Below are positions 28,776 through 39,358 of a DNA stretch of 64,000 bases, piece after piece. How positions within the stretch are numbered: position 1 is the stretch's first letter; every line of letters begins with the position of its first letter. Source of the stretch: Clostridiales bacterium (GTDB lineage Bacteria; Bacillota; Clostridia; Oscillospirales; Oscillospiraceae). The stretch lies in NCBI GenBank assembly GCA_012719035.1, contig JAAYBD010000029.1, positions 41,940-105,939 of the forward strand, in the 5' to 3' direction. A program made the translations under genes and the position numbers. A model generated the notes under the pieces. It searched no databases. It was not told the DNA's origin and was given only the letters and a program-made list of their open reading frames with translations.

Positions 28776-28820
28776 GTTTCTATAGGATCAATTTATGGTA
28801 TCCTATAGAAACTTCTTTGT
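28776..28820 (+). terminator. Terminator after tRNA-Gly
   Basis: GTTTCTATAGGA..TCCTATAGAAAC then TTCTTTGTTT. Confidence 0.75.
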
Positions 28821-28851
28821 TTATAATAGCATTTGCTTTGTCTTAGTGCAC

Positions 28852-28968
28852 ATGGTATAATGACCGCAAAGCAGTCATTTACCTTTATTTAGATCATATA
28901 TATCATAACGCTGCTTTCGCGGCTATGGTGACCGCAGTCATTATACAGGGTTAAAATACATATACTAT
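28852..28968 (+). repeat. Degenerate ~1.5-unit copy of the 71-bp repeat family
   Basis: ATGGTATAATGACCGCAAAGCAGTCATTTACC...ATCATAACGCTGCTTTCGCGGCTATGGTGACCGCAGTCATTATAC; same order of motifs as the argG-upstream unit. Confidence 0.8.
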
Positions 28969-29081
28969 TGCCCTATACATGCAGTAAAATTTAAGCAGAC
29001 GAACGCCGCGGCACTTACATAATTAGTTAAAAAATATTTACAATAACTCTCTGACATTAAATAACATAAGGAGGCAGCAAA

Positions 29082-29318
29082 ATGTGTTGTAAAAATTGTG
29101 AAACTCAAATTGTTGAAGATTCGGATTTTTGTCCTGAGGATGGGGTTATGCAAAGCCCGGATTGTGCACAGAATTCCAAGAAAAAGGCAAAGCCGTTTTA
29201 TAAAGAATGGTGGGTTTGGACAATTGCCGGCGCTACCACAGTAATCAGTATAGCAGTATTGTTGACCTATAGGAAAGACAAACGGTTATATAAAAAAGTA
29301 CTCGACCGTATAATATGA
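29082..29318 (+). CDS. Small zinc-ribbon plus TM-helix protein, unknown function
   Basis: MCCKNCETQIVEDSDFCPEDG...WWVWTIAGATTVISIAVLLTY; RBS AGGAGG. Confidence 0.65.
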   Translation: MCCKNCETQIVEDSDFCPEDGVMQSPDCAQNSKKKAKPFYKEWWVWTIAGATTVISIAVLLTYRKDKRLYKKVLDRII

Positions 29319-29503
29319 TATTAAAAAACCGCCCTCTGTGTTTCGGCACCGGGGGCGATATCTGATAAGGGCATGGAAAGCATAAACTTAAATCTTGAAA
29401 AAACTCAGTCATTTTTAATATCAAAAGTTTACGTGCTGATTTAAACAACTGGCACCATCTGTTATGATTTTCCAAAGTTTAAAACCGAGTGAACAAGTTA
29501 GAA

Positions 29504-29533
29504 AGCCCCCATGGAACTAAATCCACGGGGGCT
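29504..29533. terminator. Bidirectional terminator-like hairpin
   Basis: AGCCCCCATGG-AACTAAAT-CCACGGGGGCT. Confidence 0.6.
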
Positions 29534-29578
29534 GCTTTTAGTTGTGGCTGCAAGAAAAATGTGTGCCTTTTGCAGCTA

Positions 29579-29839
29579 TTATCTTACTCGACCTCTTTTA
29601 ATCAGATTGATAATTGCCAACAGCACGACAGATCCTAAAAGTGCAACGAGAAAACTCTTTAGGTTGAATCCGGTTATATCCCATCCGCCGAGATAATTCA
29701 TTAGAAAACCGCCGATAAATGCACCGATGATACCAACAATGATATTTGCGAATGCCCCCATTGTGGCATTCTTTTTCATAATGATACTTGCGACCCAGCC
29801 AGCCAGTCCACCAAGTACGATCCAAGATAAAATTCCCAT
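29579..29839 (-). CDS. GlsB/YeaQ/YmgE family stress-response membrane protein
   Basis: MGILSWIVLGGLAGWVASIIMKKNATMGAFANIIVGIIGAFIGGFLMNYLG. Confidence 0.92.
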   Translation of the reverse strand: MGILSWIVLGGLAGWVASIIMKKNATMGAFANIIVGIIGAFIGGFLMNYLGGWDITGFNLKSFLVALLGSVVLLAIINLIKRGRVR

Positions 29840-30033
29840 ATTTAGCCTTCTTTCAATAGTAATTTCATTTGCTATATATTTATTTTAACACGCTAATAAA
29901 TTTTTATTATATTTTATATATATAATAGAAAAGGCTCAATACTATTAGATAGTGTTAAGCCCTTTTATTATAAGCAATAATGCGAAAATTACTCAAAGTC
30001 GAATATACGATTTATTTGTTCTGTATTTAATAG

Positions 30034-30231
30034 CTATAATCTTTTGGCGTCAGTGGGATTATTTAGAATGCCAAAAGCTATCAGTATTGTTCCGATGGCG
30101 TCAAGCACTGCGGTAAATGTACTATGGGTTATGCCGGCCTTTTCGGGAAGTCCAAAAGCTGATGCTATAATCCATAACGCGCCTGCCACCGATACCCACA
30201 GCGCCCAGCTTTTAAATCGATTTTGTTTCAT
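30034..30231 (-). CDS. Small holin-like membrane protein
   Basis: MKQNRFKSWALWVSVAGALWIIASAFGLPEKAG...LDAIGTILIAFGILNNPTDAKRL; C-terminal GILNNPTD resembles phage holins of Firmicutes. Confidence 0.6.
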   Translation of the reverse strand: MKQNRFKSWALWVSVAGALWIIASAFGLPEKAGITHSTFTAVLDAIGTILIAFGILNNPTDAKRL

Positions 30232-30481
30232 TATTATACCTCCTGTTAAATGTTAGAAAATTATACGGGTAGGACAGCCGTCTCCTTATGGGTGATTGAC
30301 TATAACTAATAACTCGGCATGCCGTCATATCTATAGCTCTTCCGACTGCAAACGCTTTCTCAAAATTATATGTTGGGCAAGTTGCATTAATGACCGATTT
30401 ACGGTCTTTAGAATCCTGTTTATGCTGGGTGTATAGGAGAATGGGAGTACTTTTCTTGAATAATAATTAGATAAATGCAGG

Positions 30482-30520
30482 CGAAAGCCGCCTCTCCTTG
30501 GAAAGACGGCTTTCGGTTTT
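30482..30520 (+). terminator. Terminator-like hairpin with T-run on + strand
   Basis: CGAAAGCCG..CGGCTTTCG-GTTTTTG. Confidence 0.6.
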
Positions 30521-30548
30521 TGTTATTTGGATTGTAATTTAGATAAGT

Positions 30549-31718
30549 TTAGCCGATAAAATGCTGTGTCCAGTAGTTGCCGTCGGCAACATATCCGACA
30601 CCGATCTGCGTGTAGGAGGCATTTAAGATATTTGCCCTGTGTCCGGGTGAATTCATCCAAGCGTCCACAACTGCCTTAGGTGTTGCATAGCCCATAGCTA
30701 TGTTCTCGCCGGCTGTTCTATAGCTGATACCAAAAGAGCGGATCATATCGAAGGGAGAACCGTAAGTGGGGCTTGTGTGTGAAAAATACCTGTTATCATG
30801 CATGTCCTGTGATTTTGCCCTTGCCACATCGGAGAGCTTTCCGTTAAGGGTGAGAGGAGCAAGACCGTTCGCAGCGCGCTGCTCGTTTACCAGAACTACA
30901 ACCTGCTGTTCAAAGGACAGATTATCGATATTTCCGTTGTCTGTCGGTTCTGTACCGCTGTTGTCAGTGGGTGAAGGCTTAGGAGTTTCCGGCTTTTCGG
31001 AAGGCTTAGGAGTTTCCGGTTTACCGGAAGGCTTAGGAGTCTCCGGTGCAGGAGTGCCGGGATTTTTGGGCTGACAGTTACCAAATATATTTGCATTTAT
31101 ACCGTATTTTGCAAAAATATTGTTCAAGTAGCTGAAAGGTGCCTTGCTGGTGTATGTATTCGAGCCGATATTGAATACTGTTCCGCACTGCTTTCCGGCG
31201 GTAACACAGCTGTTTGTTGTGCAGTCAGCTTTTGCTGTGCAGTTGTCCTTTGTCGCACAGTCAGTTTTTGCTGTGCAAGTGCTGTCCTTTGCCTTGACCG
31301 GAGTTGTTGCTTCGGGAACTGCCGCCGGCTGTTTCTGGACAGCGTTTGTAGAATTGCTTTCTTTTGTAGTCGTGTTGATGTTAGAATTCTGTTTTACGGC
31401 TTCCTGAACCACGTTGGCTGTCGGTGCAGGTTCAGATGAGGGAACTGCTGTTTCCGTTTTGCCGCAGTCCGACTTATTATCCGACGGTGCCGAAGTGCCG
31501 AAGAGATCAAGACCGTTGAAAAGCGAATTTAGGTCAATACCATTTAAGTATTCAGAAATCTTAGCATTTGAACATGCGGAGCCTGCGTTTGCCAGACCGT
31601 TATTTCCCGTACATGAAGAACCCCATGTAACCGAAGCTGCCGAAGCATTTACCACCAAGCTTGAGACCATGAGTACCGATGACAGGATGACAAGAATTCT
31701 TTTCTTTAGATTTTTCAT
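30549..31718 (-). CDS. CAP (SCP/PR-1) domain secreted protein, YkwD-like
   Basis: Signal peptide MKNLKKRILVILSSVLMVSSLVVNASAA; proline-rich PETPKPSGKPETPKPS linker; C-terminal CAP domain (LVNEQRAANGLAPLTLN...DMHDNRYFSHTSP...GENIAMGY...WMNSPGHRANIL). Confidence 0.93.
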   Translation of the reverse strand: MKNLKKRILVILSSVLMVSSLVVNASAASVTWGSSCTGNNGLANAGSACSNAKISEYLNGIDLNSLFNGLDLFGTSAPSDNKSDCGKTETAVPSSEPAPTANVVQEAVKQNSNINTTTKESNSTNAVQKQPAAVPEATTPVKAKDSTCTAKTDCATKDNCTAKADCTTNSCVTAGKQCGTVFNIGSNTYTSKAPFSYLNNIFAKYGINANIFGNCQPKNPGTPAPETPKPSGKPETPKPSEKPETPKPSPTDNSGTEPTDNGNIDNLSFEQQVVVLVNEQRAANGLAPLTLNGKLSDVARAKSQDMHDNRYFSHTSPTYGSPFDMIRSFGISYRTAGENIAMGYATPKAVVDAWMNSPGHRANILNASYTQIGVGYVADGNYWTQHFIG

Positions 31719-31892
31719 TAGGTCACCTCCTTGCGGTAATTGTAACACTTTTGTAACTATTATCAACCTGTAAATGTTGCCAGACACTACGCGATAAAGG
31801 ATGAAAATAGGCAAAAAGAGGTCTATAAGTTTTGATCTGACAGAGGCTGTCATTGGGACACAGGCGGTGCCGATAGGAATACAGAAAAATAG

Positions 31893-31931
31893 AAAAAGCA
31901 GACTTCCTTTATATGAAAGTCTGCTTTTTAC
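31893..31931. terminator. Bidirectional terminator
   Basis: AAAAAGCAGACTT..AAAGTCTGCTTTTT. Confidence 0.75.
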
Positions 31932-32004
31932 CGTGCAATTAAATTGCGGCTATGTTGAATTCTCAGTTGATTTGAATGGATTTTTGCCGGAGCTGAACTG
32001 TGCA

Positions 32005-32754
32005 TCAGCCGGAAACCGGCGACTGTTTTTCCAATCTGTTTACCATATAGTCGTGAGCCGAAATTTCAAGTCCGTCATCCAGGGGAGGAAGCTCCGCATC
32101 AGGATAACGGCGCGAAAGAGCGGTTTGTAGTATAAAATCAGCAAATCCAGGGTTTTTGGGGAGCATTGGACCATGGCAATATGCCCCAAAAACATTTTTA
32201 TAACGCGCGCCCTCCGTAAGATCTTCGCCATTATTGCCGAAGCCGTTCAAAATCGTGCCGAGGGGAGATACGTTTTTACCGAGATAGGTTTTGCCGCTGT
32301 GATTTTCAAAGCCGACTACGGTAGAAGCGCCGCTTAAATCAGTGCATTTGAACATATAGTTGCCTATTGTACGGACATCTGAGCCGACGGTGTGCATATC
32401 CAGCGCACCGATAAAGTCATACTGCTCTCCTGCATGGGTGAGATAATATTGACCCATCATCTGATAGCCGCCGCAGATACAGAGAAAGACCTTTTCGTCC
32501 TCAACAGCCGCAAGAATTTCATTGGACTTACCGTTATGCAGGTCTGAAAGCAGAACCTCCTGCTCAAAGTCCTGTCCTCCGCCAATGAAAAAAAGATCAA
32601 ATTGTGTGAAGTCCGCAGAAGCACCGATGGGAAGTTTCGTGATTTCAACCTCAATGCCGCGCCATTCAAGGCGCTTTTTCAGACAGAGAATGTTGCCCGT
32701 ATCTCCGTAGAGATTCAATACATCCGGGTAAAGGTGGCAGATATTAAGCTTCAT
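32005..32754 (-). CDS. gatD: Lipid II isoglutaminyl synthase, glutamine amidotransferase subunit
   Basis: MKLNICHLYPDVLNLYGDTGNILCLKKRLEWRGIEVE...CGGYQMMGQYY; adjacent to murT. Confidence 0.94.
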   Translation of the reverse strand: MKLNICHLYPDVLNLYGDTGNILCLKKRLEWRGIEVEITKLPIGASADFTQFDLFFIGGGQDFEQEVLLSDLHNGKSNEILAAVEDEKVFLCICGGYQMMGQYYLTHAGEQYDFIGALDMHTVGSDVRTIGNYMFKCTDLSGASTVVGFENHSGKTYLGKNVSPLGTILNGFGNNGEDLTEGARYKNVFGAYCHGPMLPKNPGFADFILQTALSRRYPDAELPPLDDGLEISAHDYMVNRLEKQSPVSG

Positions 32755-32765
32755 GTTTGACCCCC

Positions 32766-34136
32766 TTATTCCCAGAACTCTTTGCCGCCGAAAGCAGCGC
32801 TCATTTTGGATCGCAAATCCATCATGGCTGAGTATGTCGGCATTATTACAACAGGCAGGATCTGTTTTTCCATTGCCTTTATCAGGGAATCGTAGTCATC
32901 AAAAATTTTAAGCTTGCTTTCGTTAATTCCCGCATATTTAAGGCGCACTGCCATATCGGCGGAGCGTATTCCGGAGACATATATTTCATCGATAAACTCG
33001 TCCATATCGGCAAGCTTTTCAAAATTTACGTCCCATATCCATGAAATATCCCTGCCGTCGGCACTGTTGTCGTTAAGGCAGCAAACGAAAACAGTTTTCT
33101 CCGAAAGGCTTGAAAGGTAATTAAGAACCTGATTACAGCCCGCAGGGTTTTTGACCAAGATGATACGCGCTGTATGCCCTCCCAAATCAAACTGCTCCAT
33201 GCGTCCAAAGCCGCAGCTGAAGGTCGCTATCGCGCTCTTTGCAGTTTCGCGCTTAAAGCCGATAGCTTCTGAAACCGCGAGTGCCCCCACAGCGTTGTAG
33301 ATATTATAGCCGCCGGGGAGATTTATGACGATTTCCTCACTGTCTCCGAAGACGCTGACCCGTACGGTAGTTGAGCTTATGCCCGTATCGAGTATCTCTG
33401 TGACGGAAACCTGCGTTTCGGGGCGTTTATATCCGCAGTTTGGACAGTAAAAGCCGCCCAAATGCCCGAAAGTATGGTAGCTGTAGTCATATTCGTGCTT
33501 GCATTTGATGCAGTGGGGTGCGTCAGATACCTCGCTGACAGGGTCATTGTAAATTGGAACATCCACGCCGAAGAACATGACTTTATTTGGGATTTCGGTT
33601 GCTATAGATGCTGTTAGAGAGCAGTCTGCATTGAGACAAATGACCGCATTCGGAGAATTTTTTATTCCGATGAGTATATTTTCCAAAGTGTGTGTTACTT
33701 CACCATAACGGTCGAGCTGATCGCGGAATACATTGGTTACAAGCACTACGGAGGGGTTTATCAGACGGCAGACCTCTTTTGAGGCGGCTTCATCACATTC
33801 GATGACAGCGTATTCCTTTTTCGGTTTGCCCGTCAAGGTGGAATTTTCAATAAATATGGAGGTTATGCCATTGATAAGGTTTGCCCCCGAACGATTGGCA
33901 AAATAGGAGGCACCGGATTTAGCGAAGATTTCCTCGATAATTCTTGAGCTTGTCGTTTTGCCGTTCGTTCCCGTAATTAAGACGCATTTTACGTCCTTTG
34001 CGAGATAACCGAGCAGCTCCGGACAAATTTTAAGCGCAATTTTACCGGGGATTGCCGTACCGCCGCGCCCTAAAAGCCGAAGTAATTTGATTGCGATTCT
34101 ACAGGCGGAAACCGCCAAAAAAACTCTGATTTTCAT
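32766..34136 (-). CDS. murT: Lipid II isoglutaminyl synthase, Mur ligase subunit
   Basis: Mur-ligase P-loop VLITGTNGKTTSSRII, zinc-ribbon insert CIKCKHEYDYSYHTFGHLGGFYCPNCGYKRP. Confidence 0.95.
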   Translation of the reverse strand: MKIRVFLAVSACRIAIKLLRLLGRGGTAIPGKIALKICPELLGYLAKDVKCVLITGTNGKTTSSRIIEEIFAKSGASYFANRSGANLINGITSIFIENSTLTGKPKKEYAVIECDEAASKEVCRLINPSVVLVTNVFRDQLDRYGEVTHTLENILIGIKNSPNAVICLNADCSLTASIATEIPNKVMFFGVDVPIYNDPVSEVSDAPHCIKCKHEYDYSYHTFGHLGGFYCPNCGYKRPETQVSVTEILDTGISSTTVRVSVFGDSEEIVINLPGGYNIYNAVGALAVSEAIGFKRETAKSAIATFSCGFGRMEQFDLGGHTARIILVKNPAGCNQVLNYLSSLSEKTVFVCCLNDNSADGRDISWIWDVNFEKLADMDEFIDEIYVSGIRSADMAVRLKYAGINESKLKIFDDYDSLIKAMEKQILPVVIMPTYSAMMDLRSKMSAAFGGKEFWE

Positions 34137-34191
34137 ATCTTTTGTATTATATCACTCATATTCCCGATTTCAACCAAAACATTGAAAACAA

Positions 34192-36183
<1,992 letters not shown>

Positions 36184-36870
36184 CTATGGTTGATTTAAAG
36201 ACAGATAAGTGTTGGGGACTTTGCCGACGATTATGGTCTCTGCAATCAAAACCTTACTCAAAACCTCGGTGGATTTCACTTCCCAAGGCATGAGGACGTC
36301 TATCTGGACTTTTACCTCAAGTATGATCTGGTGCTTTATCTGGTTTATTCCCGCCGATGACAACTCGTTTTTAAAATCGGCAAAGGAGCTTGTGAGCATG
36401 ATGATCTTTATCGGGATTTTCGGACCTCTGCCCAGCAATATGTTTGAGCCTAAAAGGTTGCCTATAGGGATTTTGAGGTCAAGCTCACCGTTGTTCGTTG
36501 CTGCGATTACCTCTTGGAGAATCTCGGATGACAAGGTGTTTATCCTCGCCATGTTTGCGGAAATCGCAGTGACGTTGCCTTCGCTGTCCTTTTGAAGATT
36601 AACGAAGTAGTCATAAGTGTACTGCCCGCCGCTCATCTTCTCATTGATTTTATCGTTGATTGTGGCGGTTATCATATCTGTTGCGTCGGAAAGTGCCATT
36701 TCGCTGGATACGCTTTTTAAGAAATTTCCGGTCGTAATAATTCCGATACATAATGCTATTATAACAATAAAAATGAAAAATGCCGCTTTTTTTTCGGAAG
36801 TTCGTTTTGGCGTTTTTCTTCTGTATTTAAAGGGATTTCGGAAAAGTATATGACTTTTATTAAATGGCAT
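36184..36870 (-). CDS. yunB: Sporulation protein YunB
   Basis: KKAAFFIFIVIIALCIGIITTGNFLKSVSSEMALSDATDMITATINDKINEKM...; IPIGNLLGSNILLGRGPKIPIKI. Confidence 0.9.
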   Translation of the reverse strand: MPFNKSHILFRNPFKYRRKTPKRTSEKKAAFFIFIVIIALCIGIITTGNFLKSVSSEMALSDATDMITATINDKINEKMSGGQYTYDYFVNLQKDSEGNVTAISANMARINTLSSEILQEVIAATNNGELDLKIPIGNLLGSNILLGRGPKIPIKIIMLTSSFADFKNELSSAGINQIKHQIILEVKVQIDVLMPWEVKSTEVLSKVLIAETIIVGKVPNTYLSLNQP

Positions 36871-36938
36871 AAGGATACCCCCTATGCCATTTATATGAAA
36901 TATGCGATCTAAATATAGCAGAATGGTTTACATAATAA

Positions 36939-38195
36939 TTATTCCGCTTTCAGAATTTCGTTTGCCGCAAGCATTACGCCAAGCTTGCCTGATTCATATG
37001 TCAGCCCTCCCTGCATATATCCGAGGAACGGCTCACGCAGAGGACCATCGCAGGACAGTTCTATTGATGAACCCTGAATAAATGCCCCCGCCGCCATAAC
37101 GACCTCGTCTTCATAGCCGGGCATTGCCCATGGAATGGGAGTGACGAAGGAGTCTACCGGCGAACCATGCTGGATGCCCTCACAGAAGCGCAGGAGCTTA
37201 TCAGCGCTTCCAAACTCTATCATCTGGATTATGTCATGCCGTGTTTCCGCCGCGGAGGGGGAGGTTTTAAAACCAAGGCGCTCCATCATTCCCGCGCAGA
37301 ACGCGGTGGTTTTCAAAGCCTGTGCGACAACATGAGGCGCCATGAAAAAACCTTGGAAAAGCAGCCGGTTATTACCCAATGTACTTCCGCATTCGCCGCC
37401 TATGCCGGGAGCTGTCATCCTGATAGCTGCCCGCTCAACGAGATCGGCTCTTCCGGCAATGTAGCCGCCTGTAGGGGCAAGTCCGCCGCCGGGATTTTTT
37501 ATGAGGGAACCTGCAATAAGGTCTGCACCCACGTCTGTCGGTTCGCGGGTCTCTGTAAATTCTCCATAGCAGTTGTCAACAAGTATGCTTGCTTTTGAAT
37601 TGACCTCGCGTACAGCATTTATTATTTTTTCGATGTCACTGATACCGAAAGCCCTCCTGTTGCTGTAGCCGCGGGAACGCTGGATAATAACGGCGCCGAC
37701 ATTTGCGTCAGAGGCGGCTTTTTTTATGCCGTCAATATCCGGCTCGCCGTCTGAAAGCAAATCGACCTGAGCATAGTCAACTCCACAGGACTTCAGGGAG
37801 CCTTCACCGTCTCCCGAAATGCCGATTGTGCATTGAAGTGTGTCATAGGGGATCCCTGTAACGGAAAGAAGGGTAGTGCCGGGTCTGCAAATCGCAAAAA
37901 GTGCTGTTGCAATAGCGTGGGTACCGTTTACAAATCCGATTCGCACAAGAGCGCTCTCAGCTCCAAAAACACGCGCGTAGATTTTATCCAGTGTTTCCCG
38001 CCCGAGATCGTTATACCCATAGCCTGTTGTACCTGCAAAGCAGGCTTCCGATACGCGGAATTCCTGAAACGCAGACATGACTTTCATAGTGCAGCTTTCC
38101 GCAACGCCGTCTATACGTGCAAAAACTTCTTTAAGTTCAGCTTCGGTTTCGGCTGAAAGCTCCCTTACCTTGGGAGATATATCTGATAAACCCAT
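36939..38195 (-). CDS. Methionine gamma-lyase family protein (aluminium-resistance/YnbB-like)
   Basis: AFQEFRVSEACFAGTTGYGYNDLGRETLDKIYARVFGAESALVRIGFVNGTHAI. Confidence 0.92.
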   Translation of the reverse strand: MGLSDISPKVRELSAETEAELKEVFARIDGVAESCTMKVMSAFQEFRVSEACFAGTTGYGYNDLGRETLDKIYARVFGAESALVRIGFVNGTHAIATALFAICRPGTTLLSVTGIPYDTLQCTIGISGDGEGSLKSCGVDYAQVDLLSDGEPDIDGIKKAASDANVGAVIIQRSRGYSNRRAFGISDIEKIINAVREVNSKASILVDNCYGEFTETREPTDVGADLIAGSLIKNPGGGLAPTGGYIAGRADLVERAAIRMTAPGIGGECGSTLGNNRLLFQGFFMAPHVVAQALKTTAFCAGMMERLGFKTSPSAAETRHDIIQMIEFGSADKLLRFCEGIQHGSPVDSFVTPIPWAMPGYEDEVVMAAGAFIQGSSIELSCDGPLREPFLGYMQGGLTYESGKLGVMLAANEILKAE

Positions 38196-38211
38196 TTATA
38201 ATAATCCTTTT

Positions 38212-39234
38212 CTATTTTTCGGACAGTTCTTCCAAAAGAAGCATGGCAAGGTGCGGCATGGCCTCAAAATCCGATATTTTAGCTATGCTTGCGGGGGAAT
38301 GGATGTTGCGGACGGGCGCTGCGATGGCGATTGTATCGGCGCCTGTCCCGCCGCGCTGAATGACACTTGCGTCCGTACCTCCCGCTATCATGGTTTTTGT
38401 CTGCCACTTGATCCCGTTTTTGTCCGCAAGTTCTGTGAGCGTTTTATAAAGCTCACGGCTGTAAACCGTCCCTTTATCCATAAAGGGTATCACAAGACCA
38501 TCGCCAAGATTGCAAATCCGTTTGCCCTCGGGAACATCCGGCAGATCCGCGGCTGTAGTTCCCTCCAGAACGATAGCGGTGTCTGGATTAAGCCTTGAGG
38601 AAACGATACGAGCTCCTCTCGTCCCTATTTCCTCCTGTACAGTGAATGCAAAGGTGCAGTCGCAGGGCAGTTCGCTTTCAATAAGCTTTATCATTGCGGC
38701 GCAGCCCACTCTGTCGTCGATAGCCTTAGCCTTGAGGAAACCGTTGCCGAATTCCAAAACGCTGTCCTCGAAAACACCGGCATCGCCTAAAGAGACAAGC
38801 TCTTTTGCCTCATCTTTTGATTTTGCGCCGATATCTATATACATATCCTCGCGCTTAGGGACCGATTTTTCCTCTTCCTTGCTCACGTGGTGATATGCCT
38901 TTATGCCTATTACCCCATGAATCCTGTCCTTACCTATATAGATGTGCTTGCCGATTATGACGCGCCTGTCGATACCGCCAAGAAAATCGAAGCGGAGATA
39001 ACCATCGTCATCAATACCGGTTATAATGATACCGACCTCGTCCATATGGGCGCATATTAGAATCTTATTGTCGGATTGTTTTTTTCCTTTTTTAGTGACT
39101 ATGAGATTGCCCATGGCATCTGTAATTATTCCGTCTGAGTAGGGCATAACACGCTCAAGAATATAATCGCGAACCTCGTCTTCATATCCCGAAGCGCCGC
39201 TTAAATAGCAAAGAGTTTTTAATGTGTCAAGCAT
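38212..39234 (-). CDS. M42 family metallopeptidase (copy 1)
   Basis: MLDTLKTLCYLSGASGYEDEVRDYI...ICAHMDEVGIIITGI...IDDRVGC...VQEEIGTRGA; start chosen by RBS. Confidence 0.92.
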   Translation of the reverse strand: MLDTLKTLCYLSGASGYEDEVRDYILERVMPYSDGIITDAMGNLIVTKKGKKQSDNKILICAHMDEVGIIITGIDDDGYLRFDFLGGIDRRVIIGKHIYIGKDRIHGVIGIKAYHHVSKEEEKSVPKREDMYIDIGAKSKDEAKELVSLGDAGVFEDSVLEFGNGFLKAKAIDDRVGCAAMIKLIESELPCDCTFAFTVQEEIGTRGARIVSSRLNPDTAIVLEGTTAADLPDVPEGKRICNLGDGLVIPFMDKGTVYSRELYKTLTELADKNGIKWQTKTMIAGGTDASVIQRGGTGADTIAIAAPVRNIHSPASIAKISDFEAMPHLAMLLLEELSEK

Positions 39235-39358
39235 CGAGAGCCTCCTGTGCATTTTCTGCACAAATTCGCGCAATCTCTACCGAAGATGAAAGAATACGTC
39301 AGAATTGTGCATTTTCTGCAACAATAAAAATAGTGTTTTGTTAACTTGCAGAGCTGAT

